A stretch of DNA of 64,000 nucleotides from assembly GCA_963833495.1 (NCBI GenBank), contig CAWHYJ010000011.1, forward strand, positions 248,001-312,000, written 5' to 3'. Position 1 is the stretch's first letter. Each line of letters begins with the position of its first letter. Positions 23,781 to 33,050 of this stretch are shown piece after piece. This DNA is from Fodinibacter sp963833495 (GTDB lineage Bacteria > Actinomycetota > Actinomycetes > Actinomycetales > Dermatophilaceae). The notes below the pieces were generated by a model. It did not search any database. It was not told where the DNA came from and saw only the letters and a program-made list of their open reading frames with translations. The position numbers were made by a program, and so were the translations under genes.

Positions 23781-25699
23781 AGCGTCGGCACCACCTGCGA
23801 CGCCCACCCGGGCGCCGTCGTGCGGGGCCACCACGTGGGACCGGTGCCCGTGAGGGTCATCGCGAGCACGACCACCGCGACGACCAGCAGGATGCCGGCC
23901 GCCACCTGCCCGGCCGCCTCACCGGGCGTCAGCCCCCGAACGATGCTGCGGCTGCCTCGGCGCAGGCTGGCACCGCCGGGGCCCCACCACGCGGTGAGCC
24001 CGGCGAAGAGGCCAGCCACCACCAGCGGCAGCACGTCGTCGGTGCGCACGTCGGTGCCCCGGGCTGCGGTGAGCACCAGCGCGCTGGCGAACATCGCGCA
24101 CACCCCCACGAACAGCGGTAGCACGAGGGTGGCGGCGGCGCCCAGCAGGCCGAGCACGAGGTGCCACGGACTGGTTGCCACCGCGACCGCGACGTCGCTG
24201 CCCCGGGCGCCCCGCTCGTGTCGGCGCATGACGAGCGCGGTGACCGAGCGGTCGGCCGTGCGGGCCAGGGTGACCCAGGCCAACAGCCCCAAAACGGCCA
24301 CCACCGGAGCCCGGGCCGTCACGGCCGCGAGGACGGCGAGCAGCGCCAGCAGCGTGCCCGACCGGCTCGGTCGGCCGATCCGCGGGTCGCCCCACGGCCC
24401 GTGGCCGAGGCGGGCGGCATCCCAGTCCGACTCCGAGTCGGGCACCGGCGCCCCCTGCGGCCCGGGCTGGGGGGCGGGGGCGAGCTGCTGCGGGGCCGGC
24501 GCGGGTCGCCCCGGCGACTGGGTCGCCTGGCGGTTCACCGGCTGCGCCTGCTCCCAGCCGGGCGGACCGGCCGGCCGGCCGGTGGTCACGATCGGTGCCG
24601 GCAGGGATGACGAGGAGGGCGACTGCACGGGTGACGGCCCGCGGGCCACAGCCGGCGCAGCGGATGCCGGCGGACCGGCATACCTGCCCGAACCCGTGGC
24701 CAGCCCGGCACCCGCGGCGGCCCCCCCGATCACCGGCGCGACCGGAGGCCGTGACGGCGGCGGCGGAGGCAGCGCGGAGGTGGGCGGCACGGAGAGGCGC
24801 TGGGTCGGCGGCCGCACGCGGCGCACCAGGATCGCCTCGGTCACCGGCGCACCGTGGGCGTACCGCTCGAGCGCCGCGACGACCTCGTCGTGGTGCGGGC
24901 GCTCGCTCGGGTTCGGCGAGAGCGCCGCATAGAGCAGGGGCTCGATGCGCGGGTCGACGGCCTCGAGGTCGGGGTCGCCGGCGCTGACCCGGGCGAGGAC
25001 GGCGCCCATCGGGCCGGTGCCGAACGGCGGTGTGCCACTTGCGGCGAAGGCGGTGGTCGCCGCCCACCCCCACCAGTCGGTGGCGGCAGTGACGTCCTCG
25101 CCGCCGACCACCTCGGGGGCCAGGTAGCCCGGCGTGCCCATGACCAGCCCGGTCATCGTGAGCCGGATGTCGTCGGCCACGTGCGCGATGCCGAAGTCGA
25201 TGAGCACCGGGTCGCCGTCGACGAGCAGCACGTTGCCCGGCTTGACGTCGCGGTGCACCACCCCGGCCGAGTGGATGGCGTCGAGCGCCTCGGCCAGGCC
25301 GGAGGCGACGCGGTGCAGGTCGGCCGGCGGCAGCAGGCCGCGCTCGGCCACGTAGTCGTCGAGCGAGGGGCCGGGCACGTAGCGGGTGACGATGTAGGGG
25401 GTCGGCCCGTCGACGTCGGCGTCGATGATCGGCGCAACCCGCGGGCTGGTGATCCGGCTCAGGCTGCTGACCTCGCGGGTCAGGCGGGCTCGCGCATCGG
25501 GGTCGTGCGCGATGTGCTGGCGCAGCACCTTGATCGCGACCGCTCGGCCATGCCGGTCGAGCGCGAGGTGCACCACGCCCATCCCGCCCTCGCCGAGCCG
25601 CTGGACGAGGCGGTACTCCCCCAGGCGCGCGTGCTCACGCGGCTGCAGGGTCTCGTCGTCCTCCGGCTCGGGGCCGTCGGCGATCGCGTCGGCGGTCAT
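23777..25699 (-). CDS. Membrane Ser/Thr protein kinase (PknB-type catalytic domain)
   Basis: Protein kinase of 640 aa. The catalytic domain spans residues 28-285: glycine loop LGEGGMG, Lys58 (AIKVL), HRDVKPGN with catalytic D151, DFG, and GTPGYLAPE. A proline/alanine-rich linker of about 130 residues follows, then four to five hydrophobic helices at the C-terminus in place of the PASTA repeats of PknB. Substrates are unknown. ATG 25699 is chosen over GTG nine nt upstream. The gene is translationally coupled to the ThrE-like exporter, so exporter phosphorylation or shared regulation is possible. Confidence 0.9.
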   Translation of the reverse strand: MTADAIADGPEPEDDETLQPREHARLGEYRLVQRLGEGGMGVVHLALDRHGRAVAIKVLRQHIAHDPDARARLTREVSSLSRITSPRVAPIIDADVDGPTPYIVTRYVPGPSLDDYVAERGLLPPADLHRVASGLAEALDAIHSAGVVHRDVKPGNVLLVDGDPVLIDFGIAHVADDIRLTMTGLVMGTPGYLAPEVVGGEDVTAATDWWGWAATTAFAASGTPPFGTGPMGAVLARVSAGDPDLEAVDPRIEPLLYAALSPNPSERPHHDEVVAALERYAHGAPVTEAILVRRVRPPTQRLSVPPTSALPPPPPSRPPVAPVIGGAAAGAGLATGSGRYAGPPASAAPAVARGPSPVQSPSSSSLPAPIVTTGRPAGPPGWEQAQPVNRQATQSPGRPAPAPQQLAPAPQPGPQGAPVPDSESDWDAARLGHGPWGDPRIGRPSRSGTLLALLAVLAAVTARAPVVAVLGLLAWVTLARTADRSVTALVMRRHERGARGSDVAVAVATSPWHLVLGLLGAAATLVLPLFVGVCAMFASALVLTAARGTDVRTDDVLPLVVAGLFAGLTAWWGPGGASLRRGSRSIVRGLTPGEAAGQVAAGILLVVAVVVLAMTLTGTGPTWWPRTTAPGWASQVVPTL

Positions 25700-25845
25700 G
25701 CCCACCACGGTAAGCCGTCATGCTGGGTGCACGCTGTCCCCGGCCTCGCGCCATCTCCCGACCCATGGCGAATGACCCACCTCAGGAGCCCCCGGGAGGG
25801 CCCCGCGGGGTGGGCGGATCGCAAGAAGTCGGGTCGGGCCGGCCG

Positions 25846-26274
25846 TCAGGACTGGATGTACGTGCGCAGCTGGTCGCGCTCGGCCTGCAGGTCGTCGATG
25901 CGGTTCTTGACCACGTCGCCGATGCTCATGATCGCGACGAGCTTGTCGTCGACGACCACCGGCACGTGCCGGAACCGGCGCTCGGTCATCATCGACTCGA
26001 GGGCGTCCAGGCTCTCGTCGGGGGTGGCCGTGTGCACCTCGCGGGTCATGATCTGCCCGACCGGGGCGTCAAGCAGGGCGGCGCCGTCGGTGTGCAGGTG
26101 CCGCACGATGTCGCGCTCGCTGACGATGCCGTGCACGCTCTCGCCGTCGTCGCTCACCACGACCGCGCCGATCTTGTGCTCCGAGAGGAGGCTCAGCAGC
26201 TCGGTCACCGATGCGTCGGTGCGCACGGTGATGACGGTGCCGCCCTTGCGCTTGATCACGTCCGAGATCCTCAT
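25846..26274 (-). CDS. CBS-domain pair protein
   Basis: Small cytoplasmic regulator of 142 aa made of two CBS motifs (about residues 8-60 and 72-130), with VSERDIVRHL and MSIGDVVKNRIDDL as the typical CBS ends. Such stand-alone pairs bind adenine nucleotides or similar ligands and sense energy status; related proteins are induced under hypoxia in mycobacteria. ATG 26274 is chosen at the start of the first CBS motif (MRISDVIKRKGGTVITV). It is a single-gene unit; no partner domain is fused. Confidence 0.9.
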   Translation of the reverse strand: MRISDVIKRKGGTVITVRTDASVTELLSLLSEHKIGAVVVSDDGESVHGIVSERDIVRHLHTDGAALLDAPVGQIMTREVHTATPDESLDALESMMTERRFRHVPVVVDDKLVAIMSIGDVVKNRIDDLQAERDQLRTYIQS

Positions 26275-26345
26275 GCCCGAACCATAGGGGTGCCTCCCGC
26301 GACGCGCCAGAGGAACCCCCCGGATGCAGTGTCGCTCAGGCGCGT

Positions 26346-26369
26346 CGGATGCCGGCCACCCGGCATCCG
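26346..26369. terminator. Hairpin of inverted GGATGCCG words after the LacI gene
   Basis: CGGATGCCGG and CCGGCATCCG pair perfectly over 10 bp with loop CCAC, 15 nt after the LacI-type regulator stop (minus strand) and before the CBS gene. It is the same structure as at 22141 with a different loop. Confidence 0.7.
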
Positions 26370-26383
26370 GGCCCACCGGCGGT

Positions 26384-27418
26384 TCAGGCCCGGTGCGGCA
26401 CCGCGCCGGTCGAGCCGCGCACCACGAGCTCCGGGCGGAAGACGTACTCCGCCCGCGGCGGACCCTCCCCGCCGATCTCGTCGAGCAGCGCGCGCACCGC
26501 GGCATCCCCCATCGCCTCCACCGCCTGGCGGATCGTGGTCAGCGGCGGGTCGGTGAACCCCATGATCATGGAGTCGTCGTAGCCGACGACCGAGACGTCG
26601 CGCGGCACGCTCAGGCCCATCGAGCGCGCCTGCCGGATGGCGCCGAGGGCCATCAGGTCCGACCCGCAGATCACCGCCGTGGCGCCGCGCGAGATCAGCC
26701 GCCCCGCCGCCGCCGCGCCACCCTCGAGGCTGAACACCGTGTGCGTGACCAGGCGTTCGAGGTGGGCCGGCTCGACCCCGAGGTGCTCGCGCATCGCCAC
26801 CCGGAAGCCCTGCACCTTGCGGATGACCGGTGTGTAGCGCTCCGGGCCGAGGGCCAGCCCGATCTCGGTGTGCCCCAGCTGCGCCAGGTGGTTGACAGCC
26901 AGGCCCATCGACGCGACGTCGTCGTTCGAGACGAACGGGGCGTCGACCCCGCTCAGCCAGCCGTTGACCAGCACGATCGGCAGGCCGCGATCGCGCAGCC
27001 CCTGGTAGCGGGCCGGGTCGGAGGTCGCGTCGGCGTGCTGGCCGCTGAGGAAGATGATCCCGGAGACCCCGCGGTCGAGCAGCATCTGCACGTAGTCGTC
27101 CTCGTGCACGCCGCCCGGGGTCTGCGTGCACAGCACCGGCGTGAAGCCCTCGGCCGCGAGCGCGGTCTCGATGACCTGCGCGAACGCCGGGAAGATCGGG
27201 TTCACCAGCTCGGGCATCACCAGGCCCACGAGTAGGGCCGACTTGGGCTTGAGCCGGGTGGGGCGGTCGTAGCCGAGCACGTCGATCGCCGTCAGCACCG
27301 CCTGCCGGGTCGCGTCGGACACGCCGGGGCGGTCGTTCAGCACCCGGCTGACCGTCGCCTCGCTGACGTCGGCCTGCGCCGCGATGTCGGCCAGGCGCGC
27401 TGACCGCGACTCGTTCAC
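26384..27418 (-). CDS. LacI-family transcriptional regulator
   Basis: Sugar-responsive repressor of 344 aa. The N-terminal LacI HTH is clear (LADIAAQADVSEATVSRVLN, hinge TRQAVLTAIDVLGYDRPTRL), followed by a periplasmic-binding-protein-like ligand domain (LVGLVMPELVNPIFPAFAQV, VVGYDDSMIMGFTDPPLTTI). GTG 27418 begins right at the HTH. It is divergent from a sugar-importer ATPase gene; the operator-like GAAACCGCTTAC at 27508-27519 lies between the two genes. It most likely represses the ATPase gene, and perhaps importers elsewhere, in the absence of an alpha-glucoside-type inducer; the inducer is unknown. Confidence 0.9.
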   Translation of the reverse strand: MNESRSARLADIAAQADVSEATVSRVLNDRPGVSDATRQAVLTAIDVLGYDRPTRLKPKSALLVGLVMPELVNPIFPAFAQVIETALAAEGFTPVLCTQTPGGVHEDDYVQMLLDRGVSGIIFLSGQHADATSDPARYQGLRDRGLPIVLVNGWLSGVDAPFVSNDDVASMGLAVNHLAQLGHTEIGLALGPERYTPVIRKVQGFRVAMREHLGVEPAHLERLVTHTVFSLEGGAAAAGRLISRGATAVICGSDLMALGAIRQARSMGLSVPRDVSVVGYDDSMIMGFTDPPLTTIRQAVEAMGDAAVRALLDEIGGEGPPRAEYVFRPELVVRGSTGAVPHRA

Positions 27419-27503
27419 GGGGCGCAATCTAACAACCGCGGTGGATGCCGTGCCGCATCTTCTCGAGACCGGGGTACCACCGCGCCACCCCGACACGGCA
27501 TAC

Positions 27504-27521
27504 TGGCGAAACCGCTTACAC
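27504..27521. promoter_or_regulatory. LacI-type operator
   Basis: GAAACCGCTTAC within this segment is a near-palindrome centred on CG (nine of twelve positions symmetrical), the form expected for LacI-family sites. It lies between the LacI regulator and the MsiK-like ATPase gene, about 80 nt before the latter. Confidence 0.6.
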
Positions 27522-27597
27522 GATGTGGCGGTAGCTCCACCACCTTTACAACGGATCGTCCGGCACGTTCCTGCCGGTGAAGGAAGGCAATGACGCC

Positions 27598-28701
<1,104 letters not shown>

Positions 28702-28719
28702 GCCGCCTCCCCGCACGAC

Positions 28720-28753
28720 GCGACGCCCCGGACGACACCGTCCGGGGCGTCGC
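28720..28753 (+). terminator. Hairpin terminator after the MsiK-like gene
   Basis: A perfect 14-bp stem (GCGACGCCCCGGAC with its complement) and the loop GACACC lie 18 nt after the stop. The right arm runs directly into CGGCATCC, one copy of the overrepresented 8-mer. No T-run follows. Confidence 0.8.
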
Positions 28754-28846
28754 GGCATCCACGCCCCGTGGTGCGCGGATGCCGTCGCAGCGTTACCGCC
28801 GTAGGCTCGCCACTGCGCATCCCCCGCTTGTCACGGAAGGCCTCTC

Positions 28847-30100
28847 ATGGCACTGGAGATCTCGGCCGCCCGCCCCGACCCCGCACTGCTCGACCTGCCC
28901 TGGCGGGTGCCCCTCGAGGAGTGGCCCGAGGACCTGCTCGCCGCCCTGCCCCGGGGCATCTCGCGGCACGTCGTGCGGTTCGTGCGGCTGTCCGGGCGCG
29001 TGCTGGCCGTCAAGGAGATCAAGGCCGACCTGGCGCGGCACGAGTACGAGCTGCTGCGCAGCCTCAACCGGTTGCAGATGCCGTGCGTAGAGCCGTTCGC
29101 GGTGGTCAGCGGGCGGGTCGGGCTCGACGGCGAGCCGCTCGACGCGTGCCTGATCACCCGCCACCTGCAGTTCTCGCTGCCCTACCGCGCGCTGTACAGC
29201 CAGAACCTGCGCAAGGGCACCGCCGGTCGGTTGATCGACGCCCTCGCGGTGCTGCTGGTGCGCCTGCACCTCGCCGGCTTCTGGTGGGGCGACGTGTCGC
29301 TGTCGAACACGCTCTTCCGGCGGGATGCCGGCTCGTTCGCCGCCTACCTGGTCGACGCCGAGACCGGCGAGCTGCGTGAGCGGCTCAGCGACGGCCAGCG
29401 CGAGCACGACCTGGAGATCGCCCGGGTCAACATCGCCGGCGAGCTGATGGACCTCGAGGCTGGCGGGCTGCTGCAGGAGGACCGTGACCCGGTGGCGGTC
29501 AGCGAGCGGATCATGCTGCGCTACCGCGAGCTGTGGGACGCCCTCACCGGCAGCGAGCTGATCGACGACAACGAGCGGTGGCGGGTCGACGACCGGATCC
29601 GGCGGCTCAACGCGCTCGGCTTCGACGTCGACGAGCTCGCCATCACCACCGACATCGATGGCACGTCGATCCAGATCCAGCCCAAGGTCGTCGACGCCGG
29701 CCACCACTCGCGCCGCCTGCTGCGCCTCACTGGGCTCGACGTGCGCGAGAACCAGGCCCGCCGGCTGCTCAACGACCTCGACGCCTACACGGCGGCGACC
29801 GGGCGGCAGGGGGAGGACGAGGAGATCGTCGCGCACGACTGGCTCGCCAACATCTACGAGCCCGTGACCCGGCGGGTGCCGCGCGCCCTGGTGTCCAAGC
29901 TGGAGCCGGCGGAGGTCTTCCACGAGGTGCTCGAGCACCGCTGGTACATGGCCGAGCGGGCCCAGCACGACATCCCGATCCAGTTGGCGATCGACGACTA
30001 CATCAGCTCGGTGCTGCCCTCGAAGCCCGACGAGCGGGCGGTGCTCGGGGTCGACACGCGTGAGCTACCCGTCATCGCCACTCCGCAGGGGCGAGCCTAG
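28847..30100 (+). CDS. DUF4032 / LPS-kinase-like protein
   Basis: Protein of 417 aa with an N-terminal kinase-like fold (VLAVKEIKADLARHEYELLR resembles the Lys/Glu region; FWWGDVSLSNTLF resembles the catalytic loop with D and N) followed by a DUF4032 domain (SELIDDNERWRVDDRIRRLN through EPVTRRVPRALVSKLEPAEV). Family members are widespread in actinobacteria and uncharacterised; some are annotated as lipopolysaccharide-kinase-like. The catalytic residues appear present, so phosphotransfer is possible. ATG 28847 lies after GGAAGG. It is followed at 40 nt by the RDD protein, and the two may be co-transcribed. Confidence 0.82.
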   Translation: MALEISAARPDPALLDLPWRVPLEEWPEDLLAALPRGISRHVVRFVRLSGRVLAVKEIKADLARHEYELLRSLNRLQMPCVEPFAVVSGRVGLDGEPLDACLITRHLQFSLPYRALYSQNLRKGTAGRLIDALAVLLVRLHLAGFWWGDVSLSNTLFRRDAGSFAAYLVDAETGELRERLSDGQREHDLEIARVNIAGELMDLEAGGLLQEDRDPVAVSERIMLRYRELWDALTGSELIDDNERWRVDDRIRRLNALGFDVDELAITTDIDGTSIQIQPKVVDAGHHSRRLLRLTGLDVRENQARRLLNDLDAYTAATGRQGEDEEIVAHDWLANIYEPVTRRVPRALVSKLEPAEVFHEVLEHRWYMAERAQHDIPIQLAIDDYISSVLPSKPDERAVLGVDTRELPVIATPQGRA

Positions 30101-30140
30101 GATCGAAGGGCACCCACCCGATGCTCGCCAAGGGACAGTC

Positions 30141-31004
30141 ATGACCGACCTTCCGCAGCACCCCGCCGACCCGACGCCCGACGAGCCGCAGACCACGAAC
30201 ACCCCCGATCCGTCGCCGGAGGCCGCCGCCCCCCCGCCGCCGGAGGCCGCCGCCCCTGCGCCGCAGCAGGCAGCGCCTCCCCCGCCGCCCGCTCCCGCTC
30301 CGCCACCGGCTGGCCCTCCCGCACCTCCGGTCGCCCCCGAGTACCCGCCGCCGGCCCCGCCGGTCGGCTCCTACGGGCAGCCGAATCCCGCTGCGGCACA
30401 GCAGGGTTACCCGCAGCCGCCGGCCAACCCTTACGGTGGCTACTCGCAGGCACCGGTCTACGCCGGCGGTGGCCCCGGATACCCGGGCAGCCTCGCCTAC
30501 GTCGAGCAGAACTTCGGCAAGGTGGCCAACTTCGGGCAGCGCGCCCTGGCCTACCTGGTCGACATCGCCATCACGCTCATCGGTCTGGTCCCGGTCGTGA
30601 TCGGCATCATCCTGATCGCGATCGCCGTACCGAGCGACATCAGCACCGACCAGTTCGGCAACACCACCACCTCGGGCGACTCCAACCCCGCGCTGGCCGC
30701 CATCGGTGGCCTGCTCATCGCGCTCGGCGTGCTGATCGCCGTCGGCATCACCATCTGGAACCGCGTCTTCAAGATGGGCCGCACCGGGCAGAGCGTCGGC
30801 AAGAAGGTCATCGGGCTCTACCTGCTCGACGACAAGACCGGCCAGCCGGTCGGCGCCGGCATGACCTTCCTGCGCGAGCTCGTCAACGGCCTGGTCAACC
30901 AGGTCTTCTACATCGGCTGGCTCTGGATGCTGTGGGACGCCGACAAGCAGACCCTCGGCGACAAGGCCGTGCACTCCAGCGTCGTGAACGTGCCGAAGGG
31001 CTGA
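30141..31004 (+). CDS. RDD-family membrane protein with proline-rich N-terminus
   Basis: Membrane protein of 287 aa. The first 125 residues are Pro/Ala-rich, low complexity and likely cytosolic; the C-terminal 150 residues form an RDD domain with three helices (ALAYLVDIAITLIGLVPVVI, LLIALGVLIAVGITIWN, QVFYIGWLWMLW) and the Arg/Asp features of the family (GQRALAYLVD, TGQSVGKKVIGL). RDD proteins are implicated in small-ion or solute transport. ATG 30141 follows AAGGGAC. The function is not known. Confidence 0.85.
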   Translation: MTDLPQHPADPTPDEPQTTNTPDPSPEAAAPPPPEAAAPAPQQAAPPPPPAPAPPPAGPPAPPVAPEYPPPAPPVGSYGQPNPAAAQQGYPQPPANPYGGYSQAPVYAGGGPGYPGSLAYVEQNFGKVANFGQRALAYLVDIAITLIGLVPVVIGIILIAIAVPSDISTDQFGNTTTSGDSNPALAAIGGLLIALGVLIAVGITIWNRVFKMGRTGQSVGKKVIGLYLLDDKTGQPVGAGMTFLRELVNGLVNQVFYIGWLWMLWDADKQTLGDKAVHSSVVNVPKG

Positions 31005-31011
31005 CCACCAC

Positions 31012-31086
31012 CCGACTCATTGCGGAAGCCACCGCGGGCCGCGGCGACACAGCCCCACCCGGAGTGGATGTTTCGCAATGAGTCGG
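31012..31086. terminator. Long-loop inverted repeat between convergent genes
   Basis: CCGACTCATTGCG (31012-31024) and its exact complement (31074-31086) enclose 49 bases. Similarity continues inward (TTGCGGAAGCCAC against a partner with three mismatches). It lies between the convergent RDD and DUF2752 genes and probably serves as a bidirectional terminator. TGCGGAAG is shared with the hairpin at 46174. Confidence 0.55.
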
Positions 31087-31088
31087 AG

Positions 31089-31529
31089 TCACACGGGTGA
31101 GAGCCAGGTCCAGCCGGGCAGGTTGCGGGCCACGGTGTAGGCCACGAACGCCACGGCCAGCGCAGCCGGCATCCACCGTGGTGGGTCCCAGCGCAGCTGC
31201 TCGCCACGCCACCGGGCGAGCACCCAGCGGGTGAACAGCAGAGCGAGACCCAGGTAGATCGGCACCGCAAGCGGGTTGCGGGCGAAGGCCCCGGCCACGT
31301 CGAGGTGGGCCAGGTCGTGGGTGGCGCGCAGCATCCCACAGCCCGGGCAGTAGATGCCGACGAGGGCGTAGGTGGGGCACAGCGGGTAGTGACCCGGCCG
31401 GTTCGGGTCGACGGCTGCGACATAGGCCGTCGCGGCCGCCGTCACGGCGAGCACCGCACCGGGGAGCGCGAGACGGCGCACCCGGTCCGTCGTGGGACCG
31501 GGGTGCGCCGTCTCGCGGATGAGGGTCAT
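31089..31529 (-). CDS. DUF2752 membrane protein
   Basis: Membrane protein of 146 aa with about four helices and the DUF2752 hallmark YCPGCGMLRATHDLAHLD (CxxC). Members are small actinobacterial and Bacteroidota membrane proteins of unknown function, often next to DUF4190/CD225-like proteins, as here. ATG 31529. Only six nt separate it from the upstream DUF4190 gene, so they are co-transcribed. Confidence 0.85.
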   Translation of the reverse strand: MTLIRETAHPGPTTDRVRRLALPGAVLAVTAAATAYVAAVDPNRPGHYPLCPTYALVGIYCPGCGMLRATHDLAHLDVAGAFARNPLAVPIYLGLALLFTRWVLARWRGEQLRWDPPRWMPAALAVAFVAYTVARNLPGWTWLSPV

Positions 31530-31535
31530 CTCACC

Positions 31536-31949
31536 TCAGTTGTTGCTCCCGGACAGGGCCGCGAGGCCGCCGAGGAACAGGAACCAGATGAGCGTCAGGA
31601 CGAGGAAGACCATGCCGATGATGCCCAGGATGCGGCCGATCTGCACGATCTGCCGGTTGGCGTAGCGACCGGGCTGCGCGTCGATCTCCTTCAGCGCGCT
31701 GTTGCCCATGACGAAGGCGGCGATGCCCAGCGGCGAGCAGCACACCAGCGACAGGATGCCGAGGATGAGGATCGTCACCCCCTTGGGGTGGTCGACGGGG
31801 CCACCCGCTCCGCCTATCGGCGGCGGCGGGGCGCCGTAGCCGCCTCCGTAGTCGCCGCCACCGGGCGGCGGGGGCGGCAGGTAGCCGCCATCGCCCGAAC
31901 CGGGCGGCGGAGGCGGGGGCGGCGGAGGCGGCGGGCCTTGGTCGGACAT
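31536..31949 (-). CDS. DUF4190 membrane protein with polyproline N-terminus
   Basis: Protein of 137 aa. The first 55 residues are a poly-Pro/Gly stretch; the remainder has two helices with the DUF4190 pattern (ILILGILSLVCCSPLGIAAF, GIIGMVFLVLTLIWFLFLGG). Function unknown. ATG 31949 follows AGAGGGAACTC. The polyproline run would require EF-P for translation. It is the first gene of a two-gene unit with DUF2752. Confidence 0.85.
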   Translation of the reverse strand: MSDQGPPPPPPPPPPPGSGDGGYLPPPPPGGGDYGGGYGAPPPPIGGAGGPVDHPKGVTILILGILSLVCCSPLGIAAFVMGNSALKEIDAQPGRYANRQIVQIGRILGIIGMVFLVLTLIWFLFLGGLAALSGSNN

Positions 31950-32087
31950 GAGTTCCCTCTCTGCGACGCGACAATGGGGGTCGTCATGCCCCCGGGGCCG
32001 AAGTGCTCCGGCGGCGCCGATCTTCGCACAGACCCACCCGACACACCGAGCATTTCCGGTGTTTCGCTGGGGTTGGACGAGCCTGCG

Positions 32088-33050
32088 TCAGCGCCTCCGG
32101 CGGCGGCGCGCGACCTCGTAGAGCGTGACGCCGGTGGCGATGCCGGCGTTGAGCGACTCCACCGCCGAGCTCATCGGCACCGACACGATCTGGTCGCAGT
32201 GCTCGCGCACGAGCCGCGACAGACCCTTGCCCTCGGAGCCCACGACCACCACGAGCGGCTCCGACGCCAGCTCGAGGTCGGGCAGCTCGACGTCGCCGTC
32301 CATGTCGAGCCCGATGATGAAGAAGCCCGCCTTGCGGTAGTCCTCCAGGGCCCGGTTCAGGTTGGTGGCCTGCGCCACCGGGATGCGCGCGGCGGCACCG
32401 GCCGACGACTTCCAGGCGGATGCCGTCATCCCTGCCGAGCGCCGGCTGGGAACCACCACGCCGTGGCCGCCGAACGCCGCGACCGAGCGCACGATGGCGC
32501 CGAGGTTGCGCGGGTCGGTGATGCCGTCGAGCGCCACGACGAGCGGGATGCCGGGCGCCTCGGGGTCGATCAGGTCGTTCGGGTGGGCGTACTCGTACGG
32601 CGGCACCTGCAGGGCCAGGCCCTGGTGCACGGCGCCGTCGGTGAGCCGGTCGAGCTCGCCGCGCGGGGTCTCGAGCACCGGGATGCCGCGCTCGGTCGCG
32701 GTCTTCAGCGCCTCGCGCACCCGGTCGTCGGAGTCGATGCGCCCCGCCACGTACATCGTCGTGACGGGCACGTCGGCGCGCAGCGCCTCGAGCACCGAGT
32801 TGCGCCCGGCGACCATCTCGCTGCTCGCCTTGTTCTTGCGGGTGCTGGTGCGCCCGGCCTGCCCGCCCCCACGCCGCTCGGCGGCCTTGGCCGACTTGTG
32901 CGCCTTGTGGTTCGGGCGGTCGGCGGCCTTCGGCGTGGGGCCCTTGCCCTCGAGGCCGCGGCGGCGCTGGCCACCGGACCCGACCTGGGGGCCCTTCTTG
33001 TTCCCGGTGCGCACGGCACCACGTCGCTGGGAGTTACCGGCCATGGTCAT
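32088..33050 (-). CDS. rlmB: 23S rRNA (guanosine-2'-O)-methyltransferase RlmB (TrmH family)
   Basis: SPOUT methyltransferase that 2'-O-methylates 23S rRNA; 320 aa. A basic low-complexity N-terminus of about 75 residues precedes the substrate-binding domain (VAGRNSVLEALRA) and the catalytic trefoil knot (LDGITDPRNLGAIVRSVAAF, VVVGSEGKGLSRLV, IPVAQATNLN, VPMSSAVESLNAGIATGV). Start ATG 33050 overlaps the cysS stop as ATGA, so translation is coupled; ATG 33044 is an alternative. The cysS-rlmB order is conserved in actinobacteria. Confidence 0.95.
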   Translation of the reverse strand: MTMAGNSQRRGAVRTGNKKGPQVGSGGQRRRGLEGKGPTPKAADRPNHKAHKSAKAAERRGGGQAGRTSTRKNKASSEMVAGRNSVLEALRADVPVTTMYVAGRIDSDDRVREALKTATERGIPVLETPRGELDRLTDGAVHQGLALQVPPYEYAHPNDLIDPEAPGIPLVVALDGITDPRNLGAIVRSVAAFGGHGVVVPSRRSAGMTASAWKSSAGAAARIPVAQATNLNRALEDYRKAGFFIIGLDMDGDVELPDLELASEPLVVVVGSEGKGLSRLVREHCDQIVSVPMSSAVESLNAGIATGVTLYEVARRRRRR

